Below, piece by piece: positions 8,045-17,567 of a stretch of 41,535 nt of DNA. Every line of letters begins with the position of its first letter. The first letter of the stretch is position 1. The position numbers were made by a program, and so were the translations under genes. Source of the DNA: Geofilum rubicundum JCM 15548 (GTDB lineage: Bacteria; Bacteroidota; Bacteroidia; Bacteroidales; Marinilabiliaceae); contig NZ_BAZW01000037.1 in assembly GCF_000974365.1 (NCBI RefSeq), positions 1 through 41,535 of the forward strand, written 5' to 3'. The notes beneath the pieces are model-generated. The model worked only from the letters and a program-made list of their open reading frames with translations, was not told the DNA's origin and made no database searches.

Positions 8045-10099
8045 ATGCAAAAAGGCAATATTGGTGTTAGTACCGAGAACATTTTTCCCATAATCAAGAA
8101 ATATCTGTATTCGGACCACGAGATTTTTCTTCGTGAGTTGATATCGAATGCGGTGGATGCCAGTCAGAAGCTTAAAACACTGGCCAGTGTAGGTGAGTTC
8201 AAGGGTGAGTTGGGCGACATGACCATCCGGGTGAGTCTGGATGAAAAAAAGAAGACCATTACCATTAGCGACCGGGGTGTTGGTATGACGGCCGAAGAGA
8301 TTGAGAAATACATTAATCAACTGGCCTTTTCAGGCGCCAATGAGTTTTTGGAAAAGTATAAGAAGGATGCGCACGCCATTATTGGTCATTTTGGTTTGGG
8401 TTTTTACAGTTCTTTTATGGTGTCCAAAAAGGTGGATATTATCACCCGTTCCTTCCGTGAAGATGCGCAGGCTGTTAAATGGAGCTGCGATGGCAACACG
8501 GAATACACCATTGAAGAGATTAAGAAAGAGGACCGGGGAACCGATATCGTTCTGCATATAGATGATGAGAATCAAAGCTTTGTTGATAAGAATGAAATTT
8601 CCCGTTTGCTGAAGAAGTATTGTCGCTTCCTGCCGGTTGAAATCGCTTTTGGAAAAGAAACAGAGTGGAAGGACGGCAAAGAGGTGGAAACGGATAAGGA
8701 CAATGTGGTTAACGAAGTTAATCCGCTTTGGACGCAGAAACCGGCCGACCTGAAGGACGAGGATTATAAGAACTTCTATCGGGAGTTATATCCCATGGCA
8801 GAGGATCCCTTGTTCAACATTCATTTGAATGTGGATTATCCCTTTAACTTGACCGGGGTGCTTTATTTCCCAAAAATTAAAAACAACATTGAAATTCAGA
8901 AGAACAAGATTCAGTTGTACTGCAACCAGGTTTATGTGACCGATTCGGTGGAAGGTATTGTTCCTGAATTTTTAACGCTTCTGCATGGTGTTCTGGATTC
9001 ACCGGATATTCCATTGAACGTATCCCGTTCTTATTTGCAGAGTGATTCCAATGTGAAGAAAATTTCGAGTCACATTACCAAAAAGGTGGCCGACCGTCTG
9101 GAAGAGATTTTTAAGTCGGACCGCAAAACCTTTGAAGAAAAATGGGATGATCTTAAGCTGTTCATCGAGTATGGTATGCTGACGGATGAGAAGTTCTACG
9201 ACCGGGCGGCTAAATTTGCTTTGCTGAAAAATACGGAGGGCAAGTGCTTTACTTTTGAGGAGTACAAAGATATTATCAAAACCAACCAGACCGATAAGGA
9301 TGACAATCTGGTTTATTTGTACAGCACCAACAAGGACGATCAGTTCACCTTTATTGAGGCTGCCAAAAATAAGGGCTACGATGTATTGTTGATGGATGGC
9401 CATTTTGATTCCCACTTTATCAACCATCTGGAGCAGAAGTTTGAGAAAGGTCGCTTTGTACGTGTGGACAGTGACGTGGTGGAGAAACTGGTTCCCAAAG
9501 AGGAGCAAAATGAGTTGAAACTGACTCCGGAACAACGTGAGAATCTGACTACTGTATTTTCTTCACAAATACCACAGGTGGGCAAGACCCATTTCCTGGT
9601 TACTTTTGAGGCCCTGGGGGAAAATGACACACCGGTGATGATTACCCAGCAGGAATTTATGCGCCGAATGAAGGAAATGAGTGCCCTGCAAGGCGGTGGT
9701 GGTATGTTCTATGGCGAAATGCCCGACAGCTACAACCTGGTGGTCAATGGAAATCACCCCTTGGTGAGCCGCATTTCTGAAACGGTTGAGAATGAGTTGG
9801 GTGGAAAATTGAAAACCATTAACGGTCGGATCTCTTCGCTGGACGCTCGCAAATCGGAACTGGAAGCCGCTAAAAAGGACAAGAAGGAAGAGGAAGTGCC
9901 ACAGGCTGAAAAAGAAGAGTTGGAGGATGTGGATAAGAAAATCAGTGAGCAAAAAGGTAAAAAGGAGACCTTGCTGACCGACTATGCTTCTGGTAGCAAA
10001 TTGGTATCGCAACTGATTGACCTGGCCTTGCTTTCGAACAATATGTTGAAGGGTGAGGCGCTTAACAAGTTTGTGAAGCGCAGCATCGATCTCATATAG
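8045..10099 (+). CDS. htpG: Molecular chaperone HtpG (bacterial Hsp90)
   Basis: An ATP-dependent cytosolic chaperone of the Hsp90 family, 684 residues, full length for the Bacteroidota type. The GHKL ATP-binding motifs are intact: ELISNAVDA (31-39, with the catalytic Glu and Mg-binding Asn), DRGVGM (76-81) and GHFGLGFYSSFMV (114-126). The middle domain contains LPLNVSRSYLQ-like sequence (DIPLNVSRSYLQSD). A charged Lys/Glu-rich stretch (ELEAAKKDKKEEEVPQAEKEE) precedes the C-terminal dimerisation region. As expected for a bacterial form there is no MEEVD tail. It is monocistronic, with a strong hairpin right after the stop. No CIRCE-like inverted repeat was seen upstream. Confidence 0.98.
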   Translation: MQKGNIGVSTENIFPIIKKYLYSDHEIFLRELISNAVDASQKLKTLASVGEFKGELGDMTIRVSLDEKKKTITISDRGVGMTAEEIEKYINQLAFSGANEFLEKYKKDAHAIIGHFGLGFYSSFMVSKKVDIITRSFREDAQAVKWSCDGNTEYTIEEIKKEDRGTDIVLHIDDENQSFVDKNEISRLLKKYCRFLPVEIAFGKETEWKDGKEVETDKDNVVNEVNPLWTQKPADLKDEDYKNFYRELYPMAEDPLFNIHLNVDYPFNLTGVLYFPKIKNNIEIQKNKIQLYCNQVYVTDSVEGIVPEFLTLLHGVLDSPDIPLNVSRSYLQSDSNVKKISSHITKKVADRLEEIFKSDRKTFEEKWDDLKLFIEYGMLTDEKFYDRAAKFALLKNTEGKCFTFEEYKDIIKTNQTDKDDNLVYLYSTNKDDQFTFIEAAKNKGYDVLLMDGHFDSHFINHLEQKFEKGRFVRVDSDVVEKLVPKEEQNELKLTPEQRENLTTVFSSQIPQVGKTHFLVTFEALGENDTPVMITQQEFMRRMKEMSALQGGGGMFYGEMPDSYNLVVNGNHPLVSRISETVENELGGKLKTINGRISSLDARKSELEAAKKDKKEEEVPQAEKEELEDVDKKISEQKGKKETLLTDYASGSKLVSQLIDLALLSNNMLKGEALNKFVKRSIDLI

Positions 10100-10120
10100 C
10101 ATAACAACGCCATATATATC

Positions 10121-10150
10121 AAAGCCGGTCAGCCAAGCTGACCGGCTTTT
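10121..10150 (+). terminator. Rho-independent terminator of htpG
   Basis: A perfect 13-bp stem, AAAGCCGGTCAGC (10121-10133) and GCTGACCGGCTTT (10137-10149), with a 3-base loop and ending in TTTT, 22 bases after the htpG stop. Confidence 0.9.
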
Positions 10151-10303
10151 CACATTCAGAAGCTTCTGTTTTTGTTAAAAATATCCGATATTTGTTAGGG
10201 CCTGAACTCTTTTTCCCGACTAAAAATCGGTCGTATTCGAAACATTAAACCGTATCGGCTGTTACCATTCTGTTAACATTTAACTATTACCAAATTAATA
10301 TAA

Positions 10304-11377
10304 ATGGCTTTTATTACGCTTAATCGGACTAAACTAAAAGAAAATTACAATTATCTGGATGATCTTTTTAAGAAAAGCGATATTGAATGGGCAGTAGTCA
10401 CCAAGTTATTGTGTGGTAATAAGACTTTTTTACAGGAGGTGATTGACTTGGGGATTAAACAGGTTTGTGATTCAAGGGTGACCAATCTGAAGACCATTAA
10501 AGGCATGGCGCCGGATATTGAGACCATCTACATAAAGCCTCCTGCCAAGCGTTCCATTAAAAATATTGTGCAATACGCCGACATCAGTTTCAATACGGAA
10601 CTCTCTACCATTCGCGCTTTGTCGGAAGAAGCCGGTCGACAGAAAAAAACGCACAAGGTGATTATCATGATTGAGTTGGGCGAGCTTAGAGAAGGCGTGA
10701 TGCGGGATGACCTCCTGCATTTCTACAGTCAGGTGTTTGAGTTGCCCAATATTGAGGTGGTGGGACTGGGCGCTAATCTGTCCTGTTTATATGGCGTGTT
10801 GCCCAATGAGGATAAACTGATTCAGTTGAGTCTCTATAAGCAGTTGATTGAGGCGAGGTTTAACCGAAAAATTCCTCTCGTTTCAGGTGGGTCCTCCGTG
10901 ACCATTCCTGTGTTGCTTCAAAATCAATTGCCGACCGGTATCAACCACTTCCGGGTGGGGGATACGCTTTTTTTAGCTTCTGATGTATACAACAGTACCA
11001 CTTTTCCTTTTTTAAACAGTGATGTGATTCGGCTTTACTCGGAGATTATTGAGTTGACAGAGAAGCCGATGGCGCCGTCTGGTGAAATGGGGCAAAATGT
11101 AGAGGGACATACTTTTGATTTTAGTGGTGTGGATCCGGATGCGACTTCTTTTCGCGGATTGATAGATATTGGTATCCTGGATGTAGAAGTTGAGCACATA
11201 AAGCCGGTAGATCCTAAAATGAAAATAGTCGGCGCCAGTTCCGACATGGTGGTGATTGACGTCGAGGAAAACCCGAGACATTATAAGGTGGGACAGTTGG
11301 TGGAGTTTGAACTGGATTACATGAGTGCCTTGCGTCTGCTTAACTCCAGATATATTGAAAAGAAGGTAATCGACTAA
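10304..11377 (+). CDS. Alanine/ornithine racemase family PLP-dependent enzyme
   Basis: A 357-residue cytosolic protein with the alanine-racemase N-terminal TIM-barrel fold. The pyridoxal-phosphate lysine is K34 in AVVTKLLCGN. Other family blocks are MIELGELREGVM, GANLSCLYGVLP and the phosphate-binding SGGSSVT. The overall pattern fits the subfamily that includes ornithine racemase and YhfX-like proteins better than biosynthetic Alr. Racemisation of an amino acid is likely, but the substrate cannot be assigned. The gene lies alone between the htpG terminator and the helicase; no clear promoter motif was found in 10151-10303. Confidence 0.82.
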   Translation: MAFITLNRTKLKENYNYLDDLFKKSDIEWAVVTKLLCGNKTFLQEVIDLGIKQVCDSRVTNLKTIKGMAPDIETIYIKPPAKRSIKNIVQYADISFNTELSTIRALSEEAGRQKKTHKVIIMIELGELREGVMRDDLLHFYSQVFELPNIEVVGLGANLSCLYGVLPNEDKLIQLSLYKQLIEARFNRKIPLVSGGSSVTIPVLLQNQLPTGINHFRVGDTLFLASDVYNSTTFPFLNSDVIRLYSEIIELTEKPMAPSGEMGQNVEGHTFDFSGVDPDATSFRGLIDIGILDVEVEHIKPVDPKMKIVGASSDMVVIDVEENPRHYKVGQLVEFELDYMSALRLLNSRYIEKKVID

Positions 11378-11650
11378 GCGTTGAAGGCTGTTTTAAGCCC
11401 TTCGCGAATGTCTAACACAAGTTAAAAACCTTGCGGGGCACCTGAATACCCGATTATTAGTTGTATCTTGCACGCAATTATTTTACATGGACGCTTTGTG
11501 CGTTTTAATTAACAACATATCAATAAGGACTATAGTGTGTTTTGATTGCAAGCCTGTTTATTAAGAACTTTCCTTAGAGTTGGTCCTCTTTCAACAATTT
11601 TACTATCTGATTAACGACTACCGTCCATTTGTTATCACCAAAATTTATTT
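11378..11650 (+). promoter_or_regulatory. Long untranslated leader before the DEAD-box helicase gene
   Basis: A 273-base gene-free stretch. A degenerate -7-like element TATCTTGC is at 11464-11471 (one T short of TATnTTTGC). If used, the helicase mRNA would have a leader of about 170-180 bases. A small GC stem (ACGC/GCGT around 11490-11503) with following Ts lies inside it. No open reading frame is supported. Long leaders are common for cold-inducible helicases, but regulation here is inference only. Confidence 0.3.
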
Positions 11651-12912
11651 ATGACATTTGATTCTCTCAACCTTATAGAACCTATATCTAAAGCGATAAA
11701 GGAAGAAGGTTATGTAACACCAACACCCATCCAGGCGGAGGCTATTCCAGAAGTACTTATGGGAAAAGACCTGTTGGGTTGTGCCCAGACAGGTACAGGA
11801 AAAACCGCTGCTTTTTCAATTCCAATTCTTCAAATACTTACCAATAATCCCGGAATCACCGGTCGCCGGCGTCCTATCCGGTCGCTGATTGTTACGCCAA
11901 CGCGTGAATTAGCGATTCAAATAGACGAAAGTATTCGTACCTATGGTCGCCATACCAAATTGACCAGTGCGGTTATTTTTGGAGGTGTTAACCAAAATTC
12001 TCAAGTCAATATATTGAGGAACGGGGTGGATATTCTGGTGGCGACACCGGGTCGTCTGCTCGACTTGATGAACCAAAAACTGGTATCCATTCGGGATATT
12101 GAAATTTTTGTTTTGGATGAGGCCGACCGAATGTTGGATATGGGCTTTATTCATGATATAAAAAAGCTTTTGGCTGTTTTGCCTTCGAATAAGCAGTCGC
12201 TGTTCTTTTCCGCCACAATGCCTCCGGCCATTGTTAAGTTGTCGGCAGGCATTTTACGAAATCCCGTAAAAGTTGAGGTAACCCCTGTTTCTTCTACAGC
12301 CGATACCATTAACCAGTCGATTTACTTCGTGGACAAACCCAACAAAATAACCTTGTTGATGGATATTTTGAAGGACAAGAAGATTAAAACAGCGCTGGTT
12401 TTTACCCGCACCAAGCATGGTGCGGATAAGGTGGTGCGTGTGCTACAGAAGAACAAAATCAAGGCAGAGGCCATTCATGGCAATAAATCACAGAATGCCC
12501 GTCAAAATGCCCTGAGTAACTTCAAGGACCAATCGACCAGGGTATTAGTGGCTACGGATATCGCGGCGCGTGGAATTGATGTGGACAATCTGCAGCATGT
12601 CATTAATTATGATTTGCCCAATATTCCTGAATCCTATGTCCACCGTATTGGCCGGACTGGCAGGGCAGGGCTGATGGTACCGCCTTTTCTTTTTGCGACG
12701 CAGAGGAAAAAGCCTATCTGAAGGACATTGAAAAACTCATCAATAAAAGAATTGATGTGGTGGATGATCATGCCTATCCATTGATGGATCACAACCCGGT
12801 TAAAGCGGCAGCTGTTCAGCGTCCACCGCGCAACAAAACGGCGAGTAACAGAAACGGTCAATCCAGATTCAAGAAGAAGGACAACAGCTCCTACTCCAGA
12901 CGTGAAAGGTAA
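11651..12912 (+). CDS. DEAD-box ATP-dependent RNA helicase, RhlE-like (one frame break near 12668)
   Basis: RNA helicase acting in ribosome assembly or RNA turnover. Motifs occur in order: Q motif ([11 protein letters not shown], 23-33), Walker A AQTGTGKT (45-52), [12 protein letters not shown] (156-159), [32 protein letters not shown] and [10 protein letters not shown]. The frame then runs off to a stop at 12721. Adding one G to the G3 run at 12668-12670 restores [14 protein letters not shown] and a basic C-terminal tail ([16 protein letters not shown]...) ending at 12912, giving 420 residues. That length and the short basic tail are normal for RhlE-type proteins. The gene is preceded by a long leader and followed by a terminator shared with the convergent bat operon. 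Confidence 0.92.
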
Positions 12913-12935
12913 TTGATCAGAAATGATATAAGAAT

Positions 12936-12975
12936 AAAAAAGAGGCTGTCAGGTATGTTTGACAACCTCTTTTTT
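12936..12975. terminator. Bidirectional terminator between the helicase gene and the bat operon
   Basis: The arms AAAAAAGAGGcTGTCA (12936-12951) and TGACAaCCTCTTTTTT (12960-12975) pair with one mismatch around an 8-base loop. A-runs and T-runs flank both sides, so it can end the rightward helicase transcript and the leftward bat transcript. Confidence 0.85.
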
Positions 12976-13042
12976 ATTGGATCGAAAACCAATGGGGATA
13001 CTGCGTAACGACATGCCCCATTTTTGAGACACGCGATTTTGC

Positions 13043-13813
13043 TTAAATTATTTCCAGATGCTCTTCATGCATCCATCCAATACTTCCATCCTGAAGTTCT
13101 ACCTCCAGCCAGTTATTGATGCGCTGAAGGATTTTTACTTTGGTGCCTTCGTGCAATACGAATAGTTCGGTGCCACTGGCTTCAGGGGCACTACGGACCG
13201 TCACGGAGGGTGAAAAGACGATGGCGCGATCCCGATTAACCAAGCGTTGCTTTTGATGGTAGGAAAAGGCCATGGTGGTCAAGGATATCAAAACCGAAAA
13301 CAGGGACAGGAAAAAGGCCATTTTGCGAAACAGGCTGGTCTTAACGAAGAAATAAAAAAGCAATCCGGTTAAAAACAAAACAAAGGTGATGATGGAGATG
13401 ATGGCCCAGGTGTCTGAATCCGTACTGTTTCTGAAATTGGCAAACCAACGGGTAATGAAGAAGACGCCCACCGGCTCAATTTTATCCGTAATCTGTCCGT
13501 AGGCCAAATTTAGGTTATACCGGATGTCCTTATCCTGAGGGGCCAATAACAAAGCCCGCTCATAGTTGAGAATGGCTGCTGGAAGTAAACCCTTCCGATA
13601 GTAGGCATTGCCCAGGTTGTAATAAACCTGTGGCGCTTCCATGCCTGATTTTAGAACGTCCTCATAGACTTCAATGGCATTATCGAAGTCGCCATCGGCA
13701 TAAAGCTGGTTGGCCTGGGTCAGTCGGTTGTCCTGCTGCGCCAGGGCATCGACCGTGATAAAAATCATCAGGGTGAACAGCCAATATATCGTTTTGCTTA
13801 CACGGGTATGCAT
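13043..13813 (-). CDS. batE: BatE: TPR and SH3-like membrane protein
   Basis: 256 residues. A signal peptide (ending DALAQ) is followed by two or three TPR units (NQLYADGDFDNAIEVYEDVL; VYYNLGNAYYRKGLLPAAIL; residues ~30-105). Two transmembrane segments follow (TWAIISIITFVLFLTGLLFYF and MAFFLSLFSVLISLTTMAF). A C-terminal bacterial SH3-like domain (VTVRSAPEASGTELFVLHEGT ... GSIGWMHEEHLE) closes the protein. This TPR-TM-SH3 arrangement and the position as last gene of the operon identify BatE. It should face the periplasm and mediate protein or envelope binding. The start is 36 bases after the batD stop. Confidence 0.88.
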   Translation of the reverse strand: MHTRVSKTIYWLFTLMIFITVDALAQQDNRLTQANQLYADGDFDNAIEVYEDVLKSGMEAPQVYYNLGNAYYRKGLLPAAILNYERALLLAPQDKDIRYNLNLAYGQITDKIEPVGVFFITRWFANFRNSTDSDTWAIISIITFVLFLTGLLFYFFVKTSLFRKMAFFLSLFSVLISLTTMAFSYHQKQRLVNRDRAIVFSPSVTVRSAPEASGTELFVLHEGTKVKILQRINNWLEVELQDGSIGWMHEEHLEII

Positions 13814-13848
13814 AGTATTTTAATGTGTATGGTTCGACAATGATCCGT

Positions 13849-15696
13849 TTATTTTTTCCTTTTTAATTGTCCCTCAAGCTTGCTGATCGTTTCCAGCGTT
13901 TTCTTGTAAAGCTCTTCTCTTTCGCTGTGATCGTTTTGAGGTGAATAGCGGGCGTATTCACAGGTGTCCAGAATACCCAGGAATTCCTCGGTCAGGTCTT
14001 CATTGGCTCCGTTCTCAAGTAAAATTGACCGGGCATTGTCTTTGGTCAAGGCCGACCGGGGAATGGAAAGTTTATCACTGGTATAGCCCCAAAGTGCTTT
14101 TGTCAGTTCTTCATAAAAGCCTTCCTGATTGCCTTTTTTAAGAAAATCGGCCGATTTTTTCAGGCGTTTCCGGGCCATCTTGTTGGCTTTTCGGTTTTTT
14201 ACTCTCAGCACATCTGCATTTTCTTTGATACGCTTTTGGTTAAACAGAAATATCAATATAAACAATACGATGGGGATCAAATAGCTCAAAATATAGAGTG
14301 TTGACCCAAACAGAAAGGTATTCGCGGCTTTTAAACTGACCGGCTCTGTTTTAATGTAGCGGATGTCCTGCCCAAGAAAGCGAACACTTTCACGGGTGGT
14401 TGAACGGGCCGGACCTCCTGCGGGGCCAGCGGTTTCTTCACCAGGTGTGCGTTCAACATGGATGCTTATCGGTTTTCCTTCAAGTGTTTGGTAGCGGCCG
14501 GTTGACGGATTGAAAAAACTGTAGGCCACAGCCGGAATTTCAAAGGTGCCGGAGTGTCGCGGAATAATGAGCGTTTCAACAATTCTGTCACCCCTGCCGC
14601 CCTGTGCAGTTTGGTTGATGTTATTGGTCACCTGCGGATCAAATACATCAAAATCGGTAGGTATATCAAACTCCGGATTCCTGGCCAGCCGGTGGTTACC
14701 CGTTCCGGAAATGACGGCCTTAAGGGTAATACCATCGTTGACTTGAGCTTCCGTTTTAGAGGCGGTTACATTCATAGTCACATTACCAACGATGCCTGAA
14801 AAATTGGCGGGTCGGGGAGAGGGCAGTGCCTTAACCTTTATGTTTATGGGCTTGGAACTGACGTTCTTTTTGACGGTGCGGTAGCTGTCAAAAAAATCTC
14901 CGAAGATGCTGTTGGATTGTCTGGCCTGTCGCTGCCGAATTAAAAACTCAATGGACGTGGGCTCCACCGTGTGACGACCACTTGTTTGGGCATAGATGAC
15001 CCGTTGACTAAAGGTGCCCACTCTGTAGGTCCGTCCGTTTACATTCTGAATTTCCCATTGAATGTTGTTGGATTGGGCCGGCAATTCTTCTACCACAAAA
15101 TTACGTAATTCCGGCTGTTTGACGTTGGAAATGCCTTCGAGATTCACGCGGGTGTATATTCTGGTGGTGATGAGAACCGGTTCGTCCTGCCAGACTTCTG
15201 TTTTGTTGGCTGTGGAGGTAATGTATAAATCTTCATCCGAGAGGGCTCCGGCATCAGCAGGCGCCTGCTGTCCCTGTTGTTGCTGAGAAGAGGAAGCGGA
15301 TTGGTCATCTCCTTCCACCACCTCAATGGTTACGGGGTTGCTCTCGACTTTTTTGCCATCTACTTCAATGGACGCAGGAGGAATGGTGAAACGCCCTGTT
15401 TGGTCGCCTCTCAGAATATAGGTGAATGAATAATTGATGCTGCGGGTGAAATTGTTGTTAATTATTTGAACCGATGAACTTTGGGAGGTGGATGGTCCCA
15501 TCAATATCTGAAAATCGGCTATGTCGGGCACCCTTAAATTGGATGCTTCCTGATTAACGGAATATACCAACTGAAAACGGTTGCCCTGAACCACCGTTGA
15601 TGGTGCAGAGGCAGAAAATTCTACATCCTGCGCCCAGGAAGGGGCAATGGTGATGAATAAAATAGAAAAATATAATAACAGATGCTTTCTCATCAT
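13849..15696 (-). CDS. batD: BatD family protein
   Basis: The open frame extends to 15765 but its first 23 codons overlap batC. The tandem ATGs at 15696/15693 are followed directly by a signal peptide (RKHLLLYFSILFITIAPSWAQ), so the protein is about 615 residues. Several Ig-like beta domains follow (DVEFSASAPSTVVQGNRFQL; residues ~130-400 repeat the pattern). A transmembrane helix (LYILSYLIPIVLFILIFLF) and a cytosolic Lys/Arg-rich helical tail end the protein. The tail (SADFLKKGNQEGFYEELTKA; CEYARYSP) is typical of BatD. It lies in the bat operon between batC and batE, with small intergenic gaps. The role is envelope-associated and not biochemically defined. Confidence 0.9.
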   Translation of the reverse strand: MMRKHLLLYFSILFITIAPSWAQDVEFSASAPSTVVQGNRFQLVYSVNQEASNLRVPDIADFQILMGPSTSQSSSVQIINNNFTRSINYSFTYILRGDQTGRFTIPPASIEVDGKKVESNPVTIEVVEGDDQSASSSQQQQGQQAPADAGALSDEDLYITSTANKTEVWQDEPVLITTRIYTRVNLEGISNVKQPELRNFVVEELPAQSNNIQWEIQNVNGRTYRVGTFSQRVIYAQTSGRHTVEPTSIEFLIRQRQARQSNSIFGDFFDSYRTVKKNVSSKPINIKVKALPSPRPANFSGIVGNVTMNVTASKTEAQVNDGITLKAVISGTGNHRLARNPEFDIPTDFDVFDPQVTNNINQTAQGGRGDRIVETLIIPRHSGTFEIPAVAYSFFNPSTGRYQTLEGKPISIHVERTPGEETAGPAGGPARSTTRESVRFLGQDIRYIKTEPVSLKAANTFLFGSTLYILSYLIPIVLFILIFLFNQKRIKENADVLRVKNRKANKMARKRLKKSADFLKKGNQEGFYEELTKALWGYTSDKLSIPRSALTKDNARSILLENGANEDLTEEFLGILDTCEYARYSPQNDHSEREELYKKTLETISKLEGQLKRKK

Positions 15697-15724
15697 GGCT
15701 TGGTTATTTGTCCTTGTGCTAAAG

Positions 15725-16462
15725 TTACCAGTTTTTGTCGGTTTGAACCGGTTGTTGTTCTTCATGACGGTTCATTTTTTCCATCATTTCTTTCTCGTCC
15801 TGTTCAATGGCTTCCAGCAATCTTTCGGCGTTTTCACGGCTGATGCCTTCACTTTCCTGTTGCTGCTGTTGCTGTTGTTCTTCCTTTTGTTCTTCCTGTT
15901 GTTGCTGTTCCTGTTGTTCTTGCTGATCCTGATCTTGTTGCTGTTCCTGTTGTTGCTGTTCCTGCTCTTGTTCCTGCTCTTGCTCCTCCTCTTCCTGCTC
16001 TTGTTCTTCCTGCTCTTGCTTCATCTTCATGGCAGCAATGAGGTTGTAGCGCGTTTCATCATCTAAGGGATTTTGACGCAGGGATTTTTTATAGGCTTCA
16101 ATGCTGTTGTCAATGTCCTGACCATACATATAGTTATTTCCCAGGTTATGATACAGTTGGGCCAGTTTGTCTTTGTTTTCACCTGCAAAGGGCTCTGTGG
16201 CCTGCAATTGTTGCATGGCCTCTTCGTATTTCTCCTGACGGAACAGGGCAGTGGCCAGATTGTAGCCTGCTTCAAAGGAGTTGGGCTTAATTTTTAGCGC
16301 TTCCCTGAAAGCCGTCTCTGCCGCTGAATAGTTCTCGTTTTGTAATTGTGCAACTCCTTGCCGGACATAGCGTCTTTCATCCTGTGCCTTTCCTTCCGGG
16401 GTGGCCATCAAAGCTAATAACACAAACGTCAGTATATATAAAACATTATCTCGCATAATCAT
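15725..16462 (-). CDS. batC: BatC: TPR protein with Gln/Glu-rich tail
   Basis: The open frame reaches 16519, but the signal peptide starts at 16462 (MIM...) or 16456. The 16462 start overlaps the end of batB (16473) only minimally and gives about 245 residues. After the signal peptide (ending EGKAQ) come three TPR units (QLQNENYSAAETAFREALKI; GYNLATALFRQEKYEEAMQQ; YHNLGNNYMYGQDIDNSIEA). A very low-complexity Gln/Glu tract follows (roughly 15855-16020), then a short helical C-terminus. The TPR plus charged/glutamine tail and the location between batB and batD identify BatC. The tract is encoded by a mix of CAG/CAA and GAG/GAA codons. Confidence 0.88.
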   Translation of the reverse strand: MIMRDNVLYILTFVLLALMATPEGKAQDERRYVRQGVAQLQNENYSAAETAFREALKIKPNSFEAGYNLATALFRQEKYEEAMQQLQATEPFAGENKDKLAQLYHNLGNNYMYGQDIDNSIEAYKKSLRQNPLDDETRYNLIAAMKMKQEQEEQEQEEEEQEQEQEQEQQQQEQQQDQDQQEQQEQQQQEEQKEEQQQQQQQESEGISRENAERLLEAIEQDEKEMMEKMNRHEEQQPVQTDKNW

Positions 16463-16472
16463 TGTTTTAGAA

Positions 16473-17522
16473 TTATTTCCCGGGTTGATCCTTCTTTTTA
16501 TCCACCGTAAACAAATCAATATTCTTTAAGAATTTGTTTTTGCGTTCCAGAATTAGAAAATCGATCAGTAACAGCAACAGCGCTATGAGTGCGATGTATT
16601 GAAACTGGTCTTCAAAATCGGTGTAGACCTTGCTTTCAAATTCTGATTTTTCCAGATCAGATAGCTCGCTCATCAGGTTGTTGATGCCTGCCCGGATATT
16701 GTTGGCCGGAATGTATTCGCCGTTTCCGGCACTGGCAATTTGTTGCAACATGCCTTCATCGAGGCGGGTGATGACCACATTTCCTTCGCGGTCGCGAAGG
16801 AAATTGCCGTTACCCCCTGCGGGAATGGGACCTCCGTTGGGGGATCCCATACCAACGGTATAGACTTTAATGCCCAGTTCAGCCGCCTGTTCAGCCGCCC
16901 CCATGGCGTCATCCTCGTGGTTTTCACCATCGGTAATGACGATGATGGCGCGGTTCACATCTTCCTGTTCACTGAATGATTCAAGGGCCAGATTGATAGC
17001 TGCGCCAATGGAGGTACCCTGATTGGGTACTATTTCGGTGTTGATGTTTGACAGAAACATTTTAGCTGAGGCATAGTCGGATGTGATGGGGAGCTGCGTA
17101 TAGGCCTGCCCCGCAAACACAATGAGTCCCAAACGGTCGTTCACCAGCCGGTCGGTCAACCGGGCAATGGCCTGCTTGGCTCTTTCGAGACGACTCGGTT
17201 CTATGTCCTGTGCGTTCATACTATTGGAAACGTCCAGGGCGATGATCAGTTCAATGCCCTTACGTTGAACGGTCTGCAGTCGGGTGCCAAACTGGGGGGC
17301 GGATAAGGTGAATATGAGCGCCATCAATGCCAGCAAAAGCAAATAGAATTTGACCACCGGCCGGAATTTGGAAACGTCCGGCATTAGGTGTTCCACCAGC
17401 TCGGGGGTGCCAAATCGCTTCAGCGCTTTTTTCTTTTGTATCAGAAAAAGCAACTGAATAAACGCCAGGACTGGTATTAATATTAACAGATAAAGATATT
17501 CTGGATGTCCGAATCGAAACAT
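16473..17522 (-). CDS. batB: BatB: VWA-domain membrane protein
   Basis: 349 residues. Two N-terminal membrane segments (YLYLLILIPVLAFIQLLFLI and VVKFYLLLLALMALIFTL) precede a von Willebrand A domain with an intact MIDAS metal site. The site comprises DVSNS (97-101), a Thr in NQGTSIG and ITDGENHEDD. A final membrane helix (YIALIALLLLLIDFLIL) anchors the C-terminus. The VWA domain lies between the second and last helices, giving the standard BatA/BatB topology with the domain in the periplasm. It is the second of two VWA genes in the operon, 45 bases after batA. The reading frame is intact. Confidence 0.93.
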   Translation of the reverse strand: MFRFGHPEYLYLLILIPVLAFIQLLFLIQKKKALKRFGTPELVEHLMPDVSKFRPVVKFYLLLLALMALIFTLSAPQFGTRLQTVQRKGIELIIALDVSNSMNAQDIEPSRLERAKQAIARLTDRLVNDRLGLIVFAGQAYTQLPITSDYASAKMFLSNINTEIVPNQGTSIGAAINLALESFSEQEDVNRAIIVITDGENHEDDAMGAAEQAAELGIKVYTVGMGSPNGGPIPAGGNGNFLRDREGNVVITRLDEGMLQQIASAGNGEYIPANNIRAGINNLMSELSDLEKSEFESKVYTDFEDQFQYIALIALLLLLIDFLILERKNKFLKNIDLFTVDKKKDQPGK

Positions 17523-17567
17523 GGTCGTTCTGATTTATTTCTTGTAATACAAAATTCAGGTTTCTAT

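Noticed and set aside
7734-8320. Several leftward frames across the DUF4395-htpG gap
   Set aside because: They are antisense to htpG and DUF4395 or to the spacer, with no family resemblance.
15647-16066. Rightward frame rich in Leu/Phe that resembles a membrane protein
   Set aside because: It is the antisense reading of the Gln/Glu tract of batC; CTG/TTG runs arise from CAG/CAA codons.
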